From Anaerolineae bacterium (GTDB lineage: Bacteria; Chloroflexota; Anaerolineae; Promineifilales; Promineifilaceae): 8,768 bases of DNA. Made by a program: the position numbers and the translations under genes. Below, piece by piece: positions 1 to 6,355 of the stretch; position 1 is the first letter of the stretch; every line of letters starts with the position of its first letter. The stretch is taken from contig JANQGC010000166.1 of NCBI GenBank assembly GCA_028277515.1, forward strand, positions 1 to 8,768. The letters run 5' to 3'. The notes under the pieces were generated by a model. The model did not search any database and was not told the origin of the DNA. It saw only the letters and a program-made list of their open reading frames with translations.

Positions 1-294
1 CGCACCGCCAATCAGGACCACGGGGGATTGGGCGGCCTGAGCATTTTTAACCGCGGTGATCGTGTTGGTCACTCCCGGGCCGGCGGTGACGACGGCGACG
101 CCGGGTACGCCGGTCAATCGGGCGGTGGCGTCAGCAGCAAAAACGGCCGTTGCTTCATGTCGGGTATCGATCACCCGGATGCCGGCACGTTTTGCTTCGA
201 CCAGGATAGGAGAAATATGCCCGCCGGTGAGTGTATATAAAAAGCGCACGCCCTGATTTTGTAGGATCGTGGTAACCAATTGGCCACCATTCAT
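1..294 (-). CDS. Thiamine-diphosphate-binding enzyme, ILVBL/acetolactate synthase-like, N-terminal part (runs off left edge)
   Basis: Only the first 98 codons are present. The frame stays open to base 1, so the gene continues outside the window. It reads as the N-terminal pyrimidine-binding domain of the acetolactate synthase/benzoylformate decarboxylase superfamily. The stretch [20 protein letters not shown] (residues 24-43) is followed by [13 protein letters not shown], where Glu47 is the conserved ThDP-activating glutamate. Then come [16 protein letters not shown] (70-85) and [10 protein letters not shown] at the edge. The GGHISP and [14 protein letters not shown] wording is closest, from memory, to the ILVBL (HACL2) branch rather than to the biosynthetic IlvB branch. 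A role in 2-hydroxyacyl-CoA lyase-like C-C bond cleavage is therefore possible but unproven. The start ATG at 294 is preceded by AGGATGGG with a 6-nt spacer. It lies 12 bases after the stop of the DUF4058 stub, so translation may be coupled to it. The FAD-linked and C-terminal ThDP domains are not visible here. Confidence 0.9.
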   Translation of the reverse strand, partial: MNGGQLVTTILQNQGVRFLYTLTGGHISPILVEAKRAGIRVIDTRHEATAVFAADATARLTGVPGVAVVTAGPGVTNTITAVKNAQAAQSPVVLIGGA

Positions 295-306
295 TAAACA
301 CCCATC

Positions 307-441
307 CTAATACGCGTTGTATTTAGGGCGCAGTTGTGGCTGCAATAGCTCACGAACGTAGGTCAAAAAACTGGCATGGAAATCAGGCCACAGAGAACGT
401 TCTTCCAGATAGGGATCCATTCCCGGAAAAGGACTGGGCAT
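307..441 (-). pseudogene. DUF4058 N-terminal stub (44 codons)
   Basis: This short frame reads MPSPFPGMDPYLEERSLWPD at its start and ends QLRPKYNAY before a TAG stop at 309-307. The opening MPSPFPGMDPYLE, a following W-P and the later QLRPKY are the hallmark beginning of DUF4058 proteins, as I know the family. Those proteins are usually around 250 residues long and of unknown function, common in cyanobacteria and Chloroflexota. The rest of the domain is absent: the next bases are the leader and start of the ThDP enzyme. The initiation signal is intact, AAGGAG seven bases before the ATG, so the stub may still be translated. I read it as the remnant of a DUF4058 gene whose body was lost by a deletion or recombination that joined it to the downstream gene. 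A functional upstream micro-ORF that helps translate the ThDP gene is the alternative. Confidence 0.82.
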
Positions 442-493
442 TGTTCACTCCTTTTAGTAACCCGACACTTTTACAATAGAGAAAATTAATTGG

Positions 494-519
494 ACGCTGA
501 TTCACGCTGATGACGCTGA
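494..519. repeat. Three spaced copies of ACGCTGA
   Basis: ACGCTGA occurs at 494-500, 504-510 and 513-519, a period of 10 then 9 bases. The flanking GATTCA and TGAATC are complementary, giving a weak 6-bp stem around a 12-base loop. Similar GCTGAT-rich strings recur in intergenic DNA of many environmental bacteria in my experience. Here it is most likely degenerate intergenic repeat sequence rather than an operator. Confidence 0.5.
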
Positions 520-618
520 ATCAATGTTTTTATCGTCGCAAATCCGCTCTTGTCCGCGTCCTTTTTCTAAACTGCTGGGTAGGTATACTCCTTCACAGAC
601 TCATTCTAATTAAATCAC

Positions 619-647
619 AGTATAGCATATTGCTCCATCTCATAAAC
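619..647 (-). promoter_or_regulatory. Possible extended -10 promoter for the DUF4058 stub/ThDP gene
   Basis: On the minus strand TGCTATACT at 627-619 is a good extended -10 element (TG, one base, TATACT). The matching -35 at a 17-base spacer is TTTATG (647-642), which is poor. Transcription would start near 612 and leave a leader of about 170 nt before the stub's ATG at 441. It lies just past the kinase stop, where a separate transcription unit would need a promoter. No closer candidate looks better, but the call is tentative. Confidence 0.35.
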
Positions 648-682
648 GATCGAGGTAAATTGTGGCGTAAACTTGGCTCGCA

Positions 683-1756
683 TCATGTTAACGGCAATTC
701 TATAGTGAACTCCGACCCCTGATTTACCCCGGCGCTGTTAACCTGCACCCCCCCGTGGTGCGCTTCGACGATTGCCTTGACGATGGCCAGCCCCAGCCCG
801 GTGCTTTCTTTACTCCGGCTGCGTGCTTTGTCCGCCTGGTAAAAGCGATCGAAGACGTAGGGTAAATTTTCGGCCGCGATTCCTTCTCCATCGTCGCTGA
901 CTTTGATCAAGATACGGCCGTTTTCCTTCTGAGACGATAACAGAATATGACAACCGGGCCGGACATGGCGAATGCTGTTGTCCAATAAATTGTGAATGGC
1001 CTGGCGAATGCGCGCCTTGTCCACCAGAATTGATTCCGGCATTGTCCCCAGCAGCTCCACCCGCAGATCGACATCGTTGGCCCTGGCCTGGGCATCGTAT
1101 GAGGCGGCAGCTTGCTTGAGCAGCGCAGCGATATCCGTCTCCTGTTTTTGCAGCGGAAGCTGCCGGGCTTCGGCCTGGGCAATGATATGCAGGTCATTGA
1201 CTAAAATGGCTAGATGCTGTGTTTGATCCAGCAAGCGGCCGATTTCCTCTTTTTCCAATGGGTAAACATCATCCAGGATAGCTTGCAAATTCCCCCTCAT
1301 AATATGCACGGGATGGCGCAGTTCATGGGTCACATCCGCCAGGAGGTTGCGCCGCAGATTTTCCTGCTGTTCCAATTGGGCAGCCATATCGTTGAAAGCG
1401 CCGGCCACGGCAACCATTTCCTCACTGCCCTCAACCGGAACGCGATAGGCAAAATCCTGCTGCCTGATCGCTTCTGCTCCTTTCATTAAATCGGAGAGGG
1501 GTCGCGTCAGGTAGCGGCTCATCAAAATCCCGGCGATGATCGCCGTCGCCCCGATAATCAGCCCGAAAGTGGTCGGGTCGAAGGGAGGGGCGGGGCCTTG
1601 CCGGATTTGACCATTGTCCAGCAGTTCCGGAGACGGAACGGATTCCGTCCTGGGGATTGGAGCCATATTAATCCGGACAACGATCCCGAGGGCCAGGACG
1701 ACGATGCCAATCACTAGAATGAAAACCAGGCTTAAGCGTATCCAGAGGCGACCCAT
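683..1756 (-). CDS. Two-component sensor histidine kinase (HAMP, HisKA, HATPase)
   Basis: This 357-residue inner-membrane sensor kinase is expected to phosphorylate the response regulator encoded just upstream. It has a membrane helix at about residues 8-28, a short proline-rich extracytoplasmic segment (29-63), and a second helix (64-83). A HAMP linker follows (about 80-135). The HisKA domain has phospho-acceptor His144 in DVTHELRHPV. The ATPase domain shows an N box (HNLLDNSIRH, Asn256 and Asn260), G1 (DDGEGI, 288-293), an F box (FDRFY, 302-306) and G2 (TGLGLAIVK, 319-327). All ATP-binding motifs are intact, so it should be an active kinase. The residue four after the histidine is His148, where Thr or Asn is usual; this may affect phosphatase activity. 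The extracytoplasmic loop is only about 35 residues, too short for a folded sensor domain. The signal may therefore be sensed in the membrane or through a partner. The ATG follows the regulator stop by 6 nt, indicating one operon. The signal is unknown. Confidence 0.95.
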   Translation of the reverse strand: MGRLWIRLSLVFILVIGIVVLALGIVVRINMAPIPRTESVPSPELLDNGQIRQGPAPPFDPTTFGLIIGATAIIAGILMSRYLTRPLSDLMKGAEAIRQQDFAYRVPVEGSEEMVAVAGAFNDMAAQLEQQENLRRNLLADVTHELRHPVHIMRGNLQAILDDVYPLEKEEIGRLLDQTQHLAILVNDLHIIAQAEARQLPLQKQETDIAALLKQAAASYDAQARANDVDLRVELLGTMPESILVDKARIRQAIHNLLDNSIRHVRPGCHILLSSQKENGRILIKVSDDGEGIAAENLPYVFDRFYQADKARSRSKESTGLGLAIVKAIVEAHHGGVQVNSAGVNQGSEFTIELPLT

Positions 1757-1762
1757 GATGTT

Positions 1763-2452
1763 CTATTCGATGCCTAAGCGATAGCCGACGCCATAAATGG
1801 TATGCAAATAGGTCGGCTCGCGGGGGTCAGGTTCAATCTTTTGCCGTAAATTACGCACGTGGCTGTCTAAAGTGCGTTCAAGCCCTTCATAATCAAAGCC
1901 CATACCCCGTCGGATGAGTTCGGCTCGGCTGAGCACGATACCTTGTTGCTGCATCAACACTTTAAGCAAATTAAATTCTGTGGGGGTGAGGGCGACCGGA
2001 CGGCCGTCTACCTCGACGCGATGCCGGTCAATGTCCAGTTCCAGACCGCCGACGCGCAACACATTAGACGCGAATGAAATGGGATTGCGTAGCCGGGCGC
2101 GAACACGGGCCACAACCTCCCGTGGGTTGTAGGGCTTGGTCACGTAATCATCCGCACCCAGCTCCAGGCCAATGATTTTGTCCGTGTCGTCTACGCGGGC
2201 GGTGAGCATGATGATCGGGATGTGGGCCAGGCCGGCGTCGCCCCGGATCATTCGCGTGATGTCAAAACCGTCCCGGTCGGGCAGCATCAGGTCCAGAAGG
2301 AGCAGATCCGGCTTTTCGCGGCGTAAATTGTGCACGGCCGATTCCCCATCATAAGCGACCAGGACCTCATAGCCGGCGCGCTCCAAATAAGCGCGCATCA
2401 GCCGCACGACTTCCTTATCATCATCGACCACCAGTACTTTTTGTTTTGTCAA
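1763..2452 (-). CDS. OmpR/PhoB-family response regulator
   Basis: This 229-residue DNA-binding response regulator is the first gene of the two-component operon. The receiver domain (about 4-120) has the acidic pocket Asp10-Asp11-Asp12, phospho-acceptor Asp54 in LLLDLMLPDRDGF, switch Thr84 and Tyr103, and Lys106 in TKP. The C-terminal winged helix (about 132-227) has VALTPTEFNLLKVL, recognition-helix residues TLDSHVRNLRQKIE, and the wing TIYGVGYRLG. These place it in the OmpR/PhoB class. The start is TTG. An in-frame TGA lies two codons upstream, and GAGGA sits seven bases before the TTG. The nearby ATG at 2459 is in another frame, so TTG is the only start that gives a full receiver domain. 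Its target genes are unknown. The divergent transporter and the operon itself are the obvious candidates because they share the same intergenic region. Confidence 0.97.
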   Translation of the reverse strand: MTKQKVLVVDDDKEVVRLMRAYLERAGYEVLVAYDGESAVHNLRREKPDLLLLDLMLPDRDGFDITRMIRGDAGLAHIPIIMLTARVDDTDKIIGLELGADDYVTKPYNPREVVARVRARLRNPISFASNVLRVGGLELDIDRHRVEVDGRPVALTPTEFNLLKVLMQQQGIVLSRAELIRRGMGFDYEGLERTLDSHVRNLRQKIEPDPREPTYLHTIYGVGYRLGIE

Positions 2453-2480
2453 ACTTCATTCCTCAGTATACATGTCGTTA

Positions 2481-2508
2481 ATTTTACATCTCATAAGAAG
2501 CATGACAA
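2481..2508 (-). promoter_or_regulatory. Sigma70-type promoter for the response regulator/kinase operon
   Basis: On the minus strand TTGTCA (2508-2503) and TAAAAT (2486-2481) are separated by 16 bases, and each matches the sigma70 consensus at five of six positions. Transcription would begin near 2474 and give a leader of about 22 nt that contains the GAGGA site and the TTG start. An imperfect tandem repeat, CATAAGAAG/CATGACAAG (2492-2509, seven of nine identical), overlaps the -35 and could be a regulator site. Confidence 0.6.
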
Positions 2509-2590
2509 GATGCCCCTATTATTCCAGAAAAATCTGCAGAACCTGCGCACTGTTTGTTTAATTCCAAATGATAGCCGACAAGAAAACTAT

Positions 2591-2606
2591 GCTACAATTC
2601 CTGCCC
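2591..2606 (+). promoter_or_regulatory. Extended -10 element, possible leaderless promoter for the MFS gene
   Basis: TATGCTACAAT ends at 2598, containing TG, one base, then TACAAT (five of six to TATAAT). No good -35 sits 16-18 bases upstream. Only 8 bases separate the -10 from the ATG at 2607, which fits a transcript that begins at or just before that ATG. No Shine-Dalgarno sequence is present before any of the three candidate ATGs, which agrees with leaderless translation. Confidence 0.42.
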
Positions 2607-3818
2607 ATGTCTGAGGAAGAACTCATCCTTGATGAAACGGCCGTCGACGTTGACAGGCCCAACCGGGAATCCGAATTCCAAACCGGCCAGGTTGCCGCCA
2701 TTGCCGGCGCCCATTTCACGCATGACGTATACAGCGGATTTCTTGCTCCGCTGTTGCCCCTCCTTAGGGATAACTTGTCTCTAACCTACACGCAGGCCGG
2801 CAGCCTGGTTATTGTTTCCCAGCTTGCCAGTTTGCTCAATCCATTGATTGGCTACATCGCTGACCGGGTCAGTGTGCGTTACTTTGTTATTTTTGCTCCG
2901 GCTGTGACGGCAACTCTATTCAGCATCGTGGGGCTTGCGCCGAATTACCTGATCCTGCTAATCCTCTTATTTGCTGCCGGCATCAGCATTGCTGCCTTTC
3001 ATGCCCCGGCGCCAGCGATGATCGCTAAAGTATCCGGGAAAAGTGTGGGTAAAGGCATGAGCGCCTTCATGGCCGCGGGCGAATTAGCCAGGGCCACTGG
3101 ACCGTTGGTTGTGATCGCCGGGGTGGGTTGGTTTGGTTTAGATGGTATATGGCGCTTAGCTTTCGTAGGATGGATGGTTACCATTGTCCTTTTCTTCACC
3201 TTGAAGCATATCCCTATTCAGCCACATCATGTGGGCAGCTCAGGATTAGCCGACTTTTGGCCGCAGGCTCGCCGCGTGTTTCCAGTTCTATCCTGGCTGC
3301 TGTTCGGCCGTGTATTTCTGGATGCTGCTTTAACTACTTATTTGGCCATTTATATTAGCGACATTCGCCAGGGGTCCTTGTGGTTAGCGGCTTCATCCTT
3401 GACCATCGTGCAGATAGCCGGATTTGCCGGCGCTTTATTCGCCGGCACACTCAGCGATCGTTTCGGCCGAAACAATGTTCTCCTAAGCCTGTTGCTCATC
3501 TCTCCCATTCTCTTTTTAATCTTCATATACGGTCCAATCTGGCTGGCATTTCCCGTCCTTATCCTGCTTGGATTCACCGCCATTTCCCCACAACCCGTGC
3601 TCCTGGCTATCGTACAGGATCAATTCCCTGGCCATAGAGCCTTAGGCAATGGCACATATTTGGCTTTGAATTATGTTATCCGCGCCTTTGGTATTTGGAT
3701 CGTCGGGCTGTCGGCCGACAGCCTGGGATTAGACAATGCTTTTCTGATAGCAGCCGTTTTGGCATTTCTAAGCATTCCTGCCGTTTTCTTTTTACCAGAA
3801 GGCCATCCTACACAATAA
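2607..3818 (+). CDS. MFS transporter, fosmidomycin-resistance (Fsr)-like
   Basis: This is a polytopic inner-membrane transporter of the major facilitator superfamily with about twelve hydrophobic segments. After a hydrophilic, acidic N-terminal tail, the first helix region reads GAHFTHDVYSGFLAPLLPLL. The later stretch GKSVGKGMSAFMAAGELARA is also typical of the Fsr branch, which exports fosmidomycin and other small molecules by proton exchange. MFS motif A occurs twice: GYIADRVS in the first half and GTLSDRFGRNN in the second. The usual two six-helix bundles are therefore present. The frame is open from ATG 2568, giving 416 residues. I prefer ATG 2607 (403 residues) because a -10 element lies directly before it; 2568 and 2589 remain possible. 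It is the only plus-strand gene and is divergent from the regulator/kinase pair, which may control it. The real substrate cannot be told from sequence. Confidence 0.88.
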   Translation: MSEEELILDETAVDVDRPNRESEFQTGQVAAIAGAHFTHDVYSGFLAPLLPLLRDNLSLTYTQAGSLVIVSQLASLLNPLIGYIADRVSVRYFVIFAPAVTATLFSIVGLAPNYLILLILLFAAGISIAAFHAPAPAMIAKVSGKSVGKGMSAFMAAGELARATGPLVVIAGVGWFGLDGIWRLAFVGWMVTIVLFFTLKHIPIQPHHVGSSGLADFWPQARRVFPVLSWLLFGRVFLDAALTTYLAIYISDIRQGSLWLAASSLTIVQIAGFAGALFAGTLSDRFGRNNVLLSLLLISPILFLIFIYGPIWLAFPVLILLGFTAISPQPVLLAIVQDQFPGHRALGNGTYLALNYVIRAFGIWIVGLSADSLGLDNAFLIAAVLAFLSIPAVFFLPEGHPTQ

Positions 3819-3887
3819 ATTTTTGTTAGAAGATATTTTTTCCTATTCTCTACCTTTGTATATCTCATCTATCAATCGCATAAAGGT
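3819..3887. other. Convergent intergenic spacer
   Basis: This short AT-rich spacer separates the stop of the MFS gene from the stop of the small membrane protein gene. It has T-runs on the plus strand (ATTTTTG, ATTTTTTCC) but no stable GC-rich stem before them. On the minus strand ACCTTT and AAAGGT can pair across a long loop, which is weak. Neither gene has a convincing intrinsic terminator here. Confidence 0.5.
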
Positions 3888-4133
3888 TTATTCAATTTCA
3901 CTCTTGTCACGCCATCTTTGCAGCCCTTCCAGGATTAGCCAGGGGATAAAAATTATGGCTGCTCCGCCAATCAGGCAAGGCAGGGCGGTCAGCAGCGTCT
4001 CCAAACCAAAAATGACGCCGATCAGCAGACCGCCAACAATGACCAGGGTGAACAAGACCAGGTATAAAAATTTTCGGTCGCTGTCGCGGCGGAAATCCCG
4101 CATACTGGTTCCCTTTCGTTCTTCTTCGTCCAT
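3888..4133 (-). CDS. Small two-helix membrane protein, unknown function
   Basis: This 81-residue protein belongs to no family I recognise. A charged N-terminus (MDEEERKGTSMRDFRRDSDRK) is followed by a hydrophobic helix at about residues 22-45, a short turn, and a second helix at about 50-69. The tail is charged (LQRWRDKSEIE). Charge distribution suggests both ends face the cytoplasm. The frame is open further upstream to 4256, but that part overlaps the YfhO gene. The ATG at 4133 shares its A with the TAA stop of YfhO (TAATG), and AAGGA lies six bases ahead of it. Coupled translation from the YfhO gene strongly supports this start. Being the last gene of the DUF2079-YfhO unit, it may be an accessory subunit for those transferases. 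This rests on position alone. Confidence 0.75.
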   Translation of the reverse strand: MDEEERKGTSMRDFRRDSDRKFLYLVLFTLVIVGGLLIGVIFGLETLLTALPCLIGGAAIIFIPWLILEGLQRWRDKSEIE

Positions 4134-6352
4134 TATCTTTCCTTGATCACCGCCACACTTAAGAAGATTAAACCGATTAAAGACAGCCCAGCGCCCCAAA
4201 TGAAAATGGATGGCTGGAAGCGCCAGGTGACGGTATGTTGCCCCGGCGGAACACAAACCGCACGCAGGGCAGTATAAGCCAGTAATGGTTCAGCGGGACG
4301 GCCGTCGATTTCCACGTTCCATCCAGGATAAGCTGTTTCGCTGACCAGGAGCAACGATGCGGCGTCGCTGGCTGTCTCAATTTGCCAGTAGCCATGATCT
4401 TGCTCAATAATCTCAGCCGTTCCATCCCCTTCTTCCGGTTCACAATCGGGCCGGTGGTCTAAAATGACCGTGCTCAAGGGATCAAAACCTGGCTGATTGA
4501 TGCGCTGCAAGGCGCGGTCAGGTTCTTCGATCACTTCAAATTGCGAAACCAGGCGCACTTGATCAAATTGGCGGTCCCGTTGGTATACCCACACATTATC
4601 TGTCTGGCCAATGAGCGTCAGCCCGTCCTCATATCCCTCCTGTTTCACAGATGAGAGGACATAGTCGATGGCCAGCACATCATAAGCCTGGGAGCGCGGG
4701 TCAGGCTGAGATGCTGCTAAAGAAATGGTCGCCTCCGGCTCCAGGGTGTTATAACCAAACACGCTTTTCATTCCCACCTGGCCTGCCCCGTTTTGCTCAA
4801 AGATATGCACGCCCCAGGGCAGGACGCGCGCTGCATCTTCGCCAATTATTTGTTGGGCATCCGACCACATGGGATGGGGGCCAAAAGGTTCTGGCTTAAC
4901 CAACTGGTAGCCAAATCCCCACAAATCGAAAAGAATGAGCAACGATAATGCACCCAGAGCTAAAACTGTGATTTTTGGGGACCCGGCCAACCACCAGATG
5001 AGGGGCAGGCCAATGCCGGCGATGAGTGTAGCGCGTAGGATGCCGTTGACCTGGGTTTGTAATTGGCCAATTTTTTCGGCCGATTCTGCCCCGGCTATCT
5101 GCCCACCAAGATAAACGGCCGTCCCGATGCCCAGAACGATCACCAGCGTGGTCAACAAGCGCATCATCAACCGCGCGCGGCCCGCGCCTGCCTCATCACC
5201 CACCGGTCTACCCCGGCTGATGGCCTCGCCCAATAAAGCGGCCGAGGTAAAAACAAATAAAATGCCGGCCCTCCCCGGACCCCGCAGCAGGCGGATAGGT
5301 GGAAAAAAATCGTATAACACTTGATAAAACTGTGTATTATTGCCCAATGCAAGCAAAATACCGGTGAATGCAACCACAATGTAAAACCATTGCAGTGCAG
5401 AAGGCCGGCGGAAAAATAGTAAAAATCCCAGCAGCGCCAGTACCCCGGTGTAAAAGGTGAGTTCCTCAAAATAAGGTTCACCCCAATAACCGTTGACCGG
5501 ATCGCCGAAGAAATCGGGCACGGCAAGCGTTGCTAACTGCTGTACAGGCAGGGAAAATGCCGTAGCAAATTCAAAACTGTTTGCCGCTGAGCGAACCACA
5601 TGTTGGCTCAACTGTAAAAAGGGTAGGAGCTGCACACCACTTAAAAGGATGCCCATGAGAAAAGCCAACGCACCCTGGCGGGCCACCAGGAGCCAGCCAT
5701 TCTCACTGATGGCTAGATAAATGAGAAAAAGCAACCAGACAAGGCCAATATAAAATAGTGAACTTGTGTGGCCGGCTAGAATGGCCATTGCCCAGGGAAC
5801 GCCGCTGATGATCCCGGCCCAAAGAGAACCCCGCTGCACAGACCAGGTTGCTGTCAGTAAGATCCAGGGCAGCCAGGCATTGGTGGCCAGCAGGCCGATA
5901 TGTCCGGCCCAGATGCGCGCCAGGGCAAAGCTGCTGAAAGCATATATAAGTCCGGTGATGAAGGGGCCGGCCCAGCCACCGCTGACCTGGCGAACGAACA
6001 AATACATGCCCAAAGCGCCAAGGAACAAATGCAGGGCGATGTGCCAGCTCAGGCCGGTATTGACGGGTAAGAATATGGCCAGCCAGGTGGGGGGATAAAA
6101 TAGGGCGATCTGCGGGTTGCTTAAAAAGGGGTTGCCCGCGAATTGGAAAGCGTCCCATAAGGGAAGACGGCCGTTCCATATGGCCTCACGCGCGAAAGTC
6201 AGCCAGGGCACGAACAAGCCCCGTGTGTCGTGGTTGCCCAGGGCAAATCCGGCAGCGGGGAACAGTTTAAAGTTCAGGAAGATTAAAACGATAATGCCGT
6301 ATAGGAGAGCGGCCGTACCATTCATCCCCCGTTCAGAAGATGGCATTTTCAT
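4133..6352 (-). CDS. YfhO-family polytopic membrane protein, probable GT-C-type glycosyltransferase
   Basis: This 739-residue membrane protein is dominated by about a dozen hydrophobic segments. The first helix (about 14-34) is followed by an extracytoplasmic loop with GNHDTRGLFVPW, LPLWDAFQFAGNPFLSNPQ and FYPPTW (39-90). That loop layout is typical of YfhO proteins, with an Asp (Asp42) near the start as in GT-C enzymes. A soluble region lies at about 485-710. Near its end ETAYPGWNVEIDGRPAEPLL and VPPGQHTVTWRF (672-712) form the beta-rich 'YPGW..DG' module seen at YfhO C-termini, and a last helix (717-735) follows. Characterised YfhO relatives in Firmicutes have been linked to sugar decoration of lipoteichoic acid using lipid-linked donors. 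The acceptor here is unknown. The start ATG lies 3 nt after the DUF2079 stop with only a weak GGG ahead, so it probably depends on coupled translation. Met3 or Met10 could also start it. Confidence 0.87.
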   Translation of the reverse strand: MKMPSSERGMNGTAALLYGIIVLIFLNFKLFPAAGFALGNHDTRGLFVPWLTFAREAIWNGRLPLWDAFQFAGNPFLSNPQIALFYPPTWLAIFLPVNTGLSWHIALHLFLGALGMYLFVRQVSGGWAGPFITGLIYAFSSFALARIWAGHIGLLATNAWLPWILLTATWSVQRGSLWAGIISGVPWAMAILAGHTSSLFYIGLVWLLFLIYLAISENGWLLVARQGALAFLMGILLSGVQLLPFLQLSQHVVRSAANSFEFATAFSLPVQQLATLAVPDFFGDPVNGYWGEPYFEELTFYTGVLALLGFLLFFRRPSALQWFYIVVAFTGILLALGNNTQFYQVLYDFFPPIRLLRGPGRAGILFVFTSAALLGEAISRGRPVGDEAGAGRARLMMRLLTTLVIVLGIGTAVYLGGQIAGAESAEKIGQLQTQVNGILRATLIAGIGLPLIWWLAGSPKITVLALGALSLLILFDLWGFGYQLVKPEPFGPHPMWSDAQQIIGEDAARVLPWGVHIFEQNGAGQVGMKSVFGYNTLEPEATISLAASQPDPRSQAYDVLAIDYVLSSVKQEGYEDGLTLIGQTDNVWVYQRDRQFDQVRLVSQFEVIEEPDRALQRINQPGFDPLSTVILDHRPDCEPEEGDGTAEIIEQDHGYWQIETASDAASLLLVSETAYPGWNVEIDGRPAEPLLAYTALRAVCVPPGQHTVTWRFQPSIFIWGAGLSLIGLIFLSVAVIKER

Positions 6353-6355
6353 TGT

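Larger units (their letters stand above)
442..682. other. Gene-free stretch between kinase stop and DUF4058 stub
   Basis: This holds no convincing gene. The plus-strand 70-codon frame across it has no ribosome binding site and no family resemblance. I see no GC-rich hairpin with a T-run after the kinase stop, so an intrinsic terminator for the kinase operon is not evident. The stretch does contain three spaced copies of ACGCTGA and a minus-strand promoter-like element, described separately. Confidence 0.6.

Noticed and set aside
584..589. Plus-strand TATACT as a promoter
   Set aside because: No plus-strand gene follows it, and the GTATAC core is self-complementary so a hit is expected on both strands.
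510..722. Plus-strand 70-codon frame in the gap after the kinase
   Set aside because: It has no ribosome binding site, overlaps the kinase end, and its start falls in the ACGCTGA repeats. Composition looks like translated intergenic DNA.
3819..3887. Bidirectional terminator between the convergent genes
   Set aside because: T-runs exist but no stable stem precedes them on either strand.
3823..4146. Plus-strand 107-codon frame across the small membrane protein gene
   Set aside because: It is antisense to a gene supported by stop/start overlap and a Shine-Dalgarno site. It has no initiation signal of its own.
4134..4256. N-terminal extension of the small membrane protein to base 4256
   Set aside because: The extension lies wholly within the YfhO coding region. 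The ATG at 4133 has the AAGGA site and the typical TAATG overlap.
5703..6179. Minus-strand 158-codon frame inside the YfhO gene
   Set aside because: It is a frame-shifted shadow of YfhO with Pro-, Arg- and His-rich nonsense composition and no family motif.
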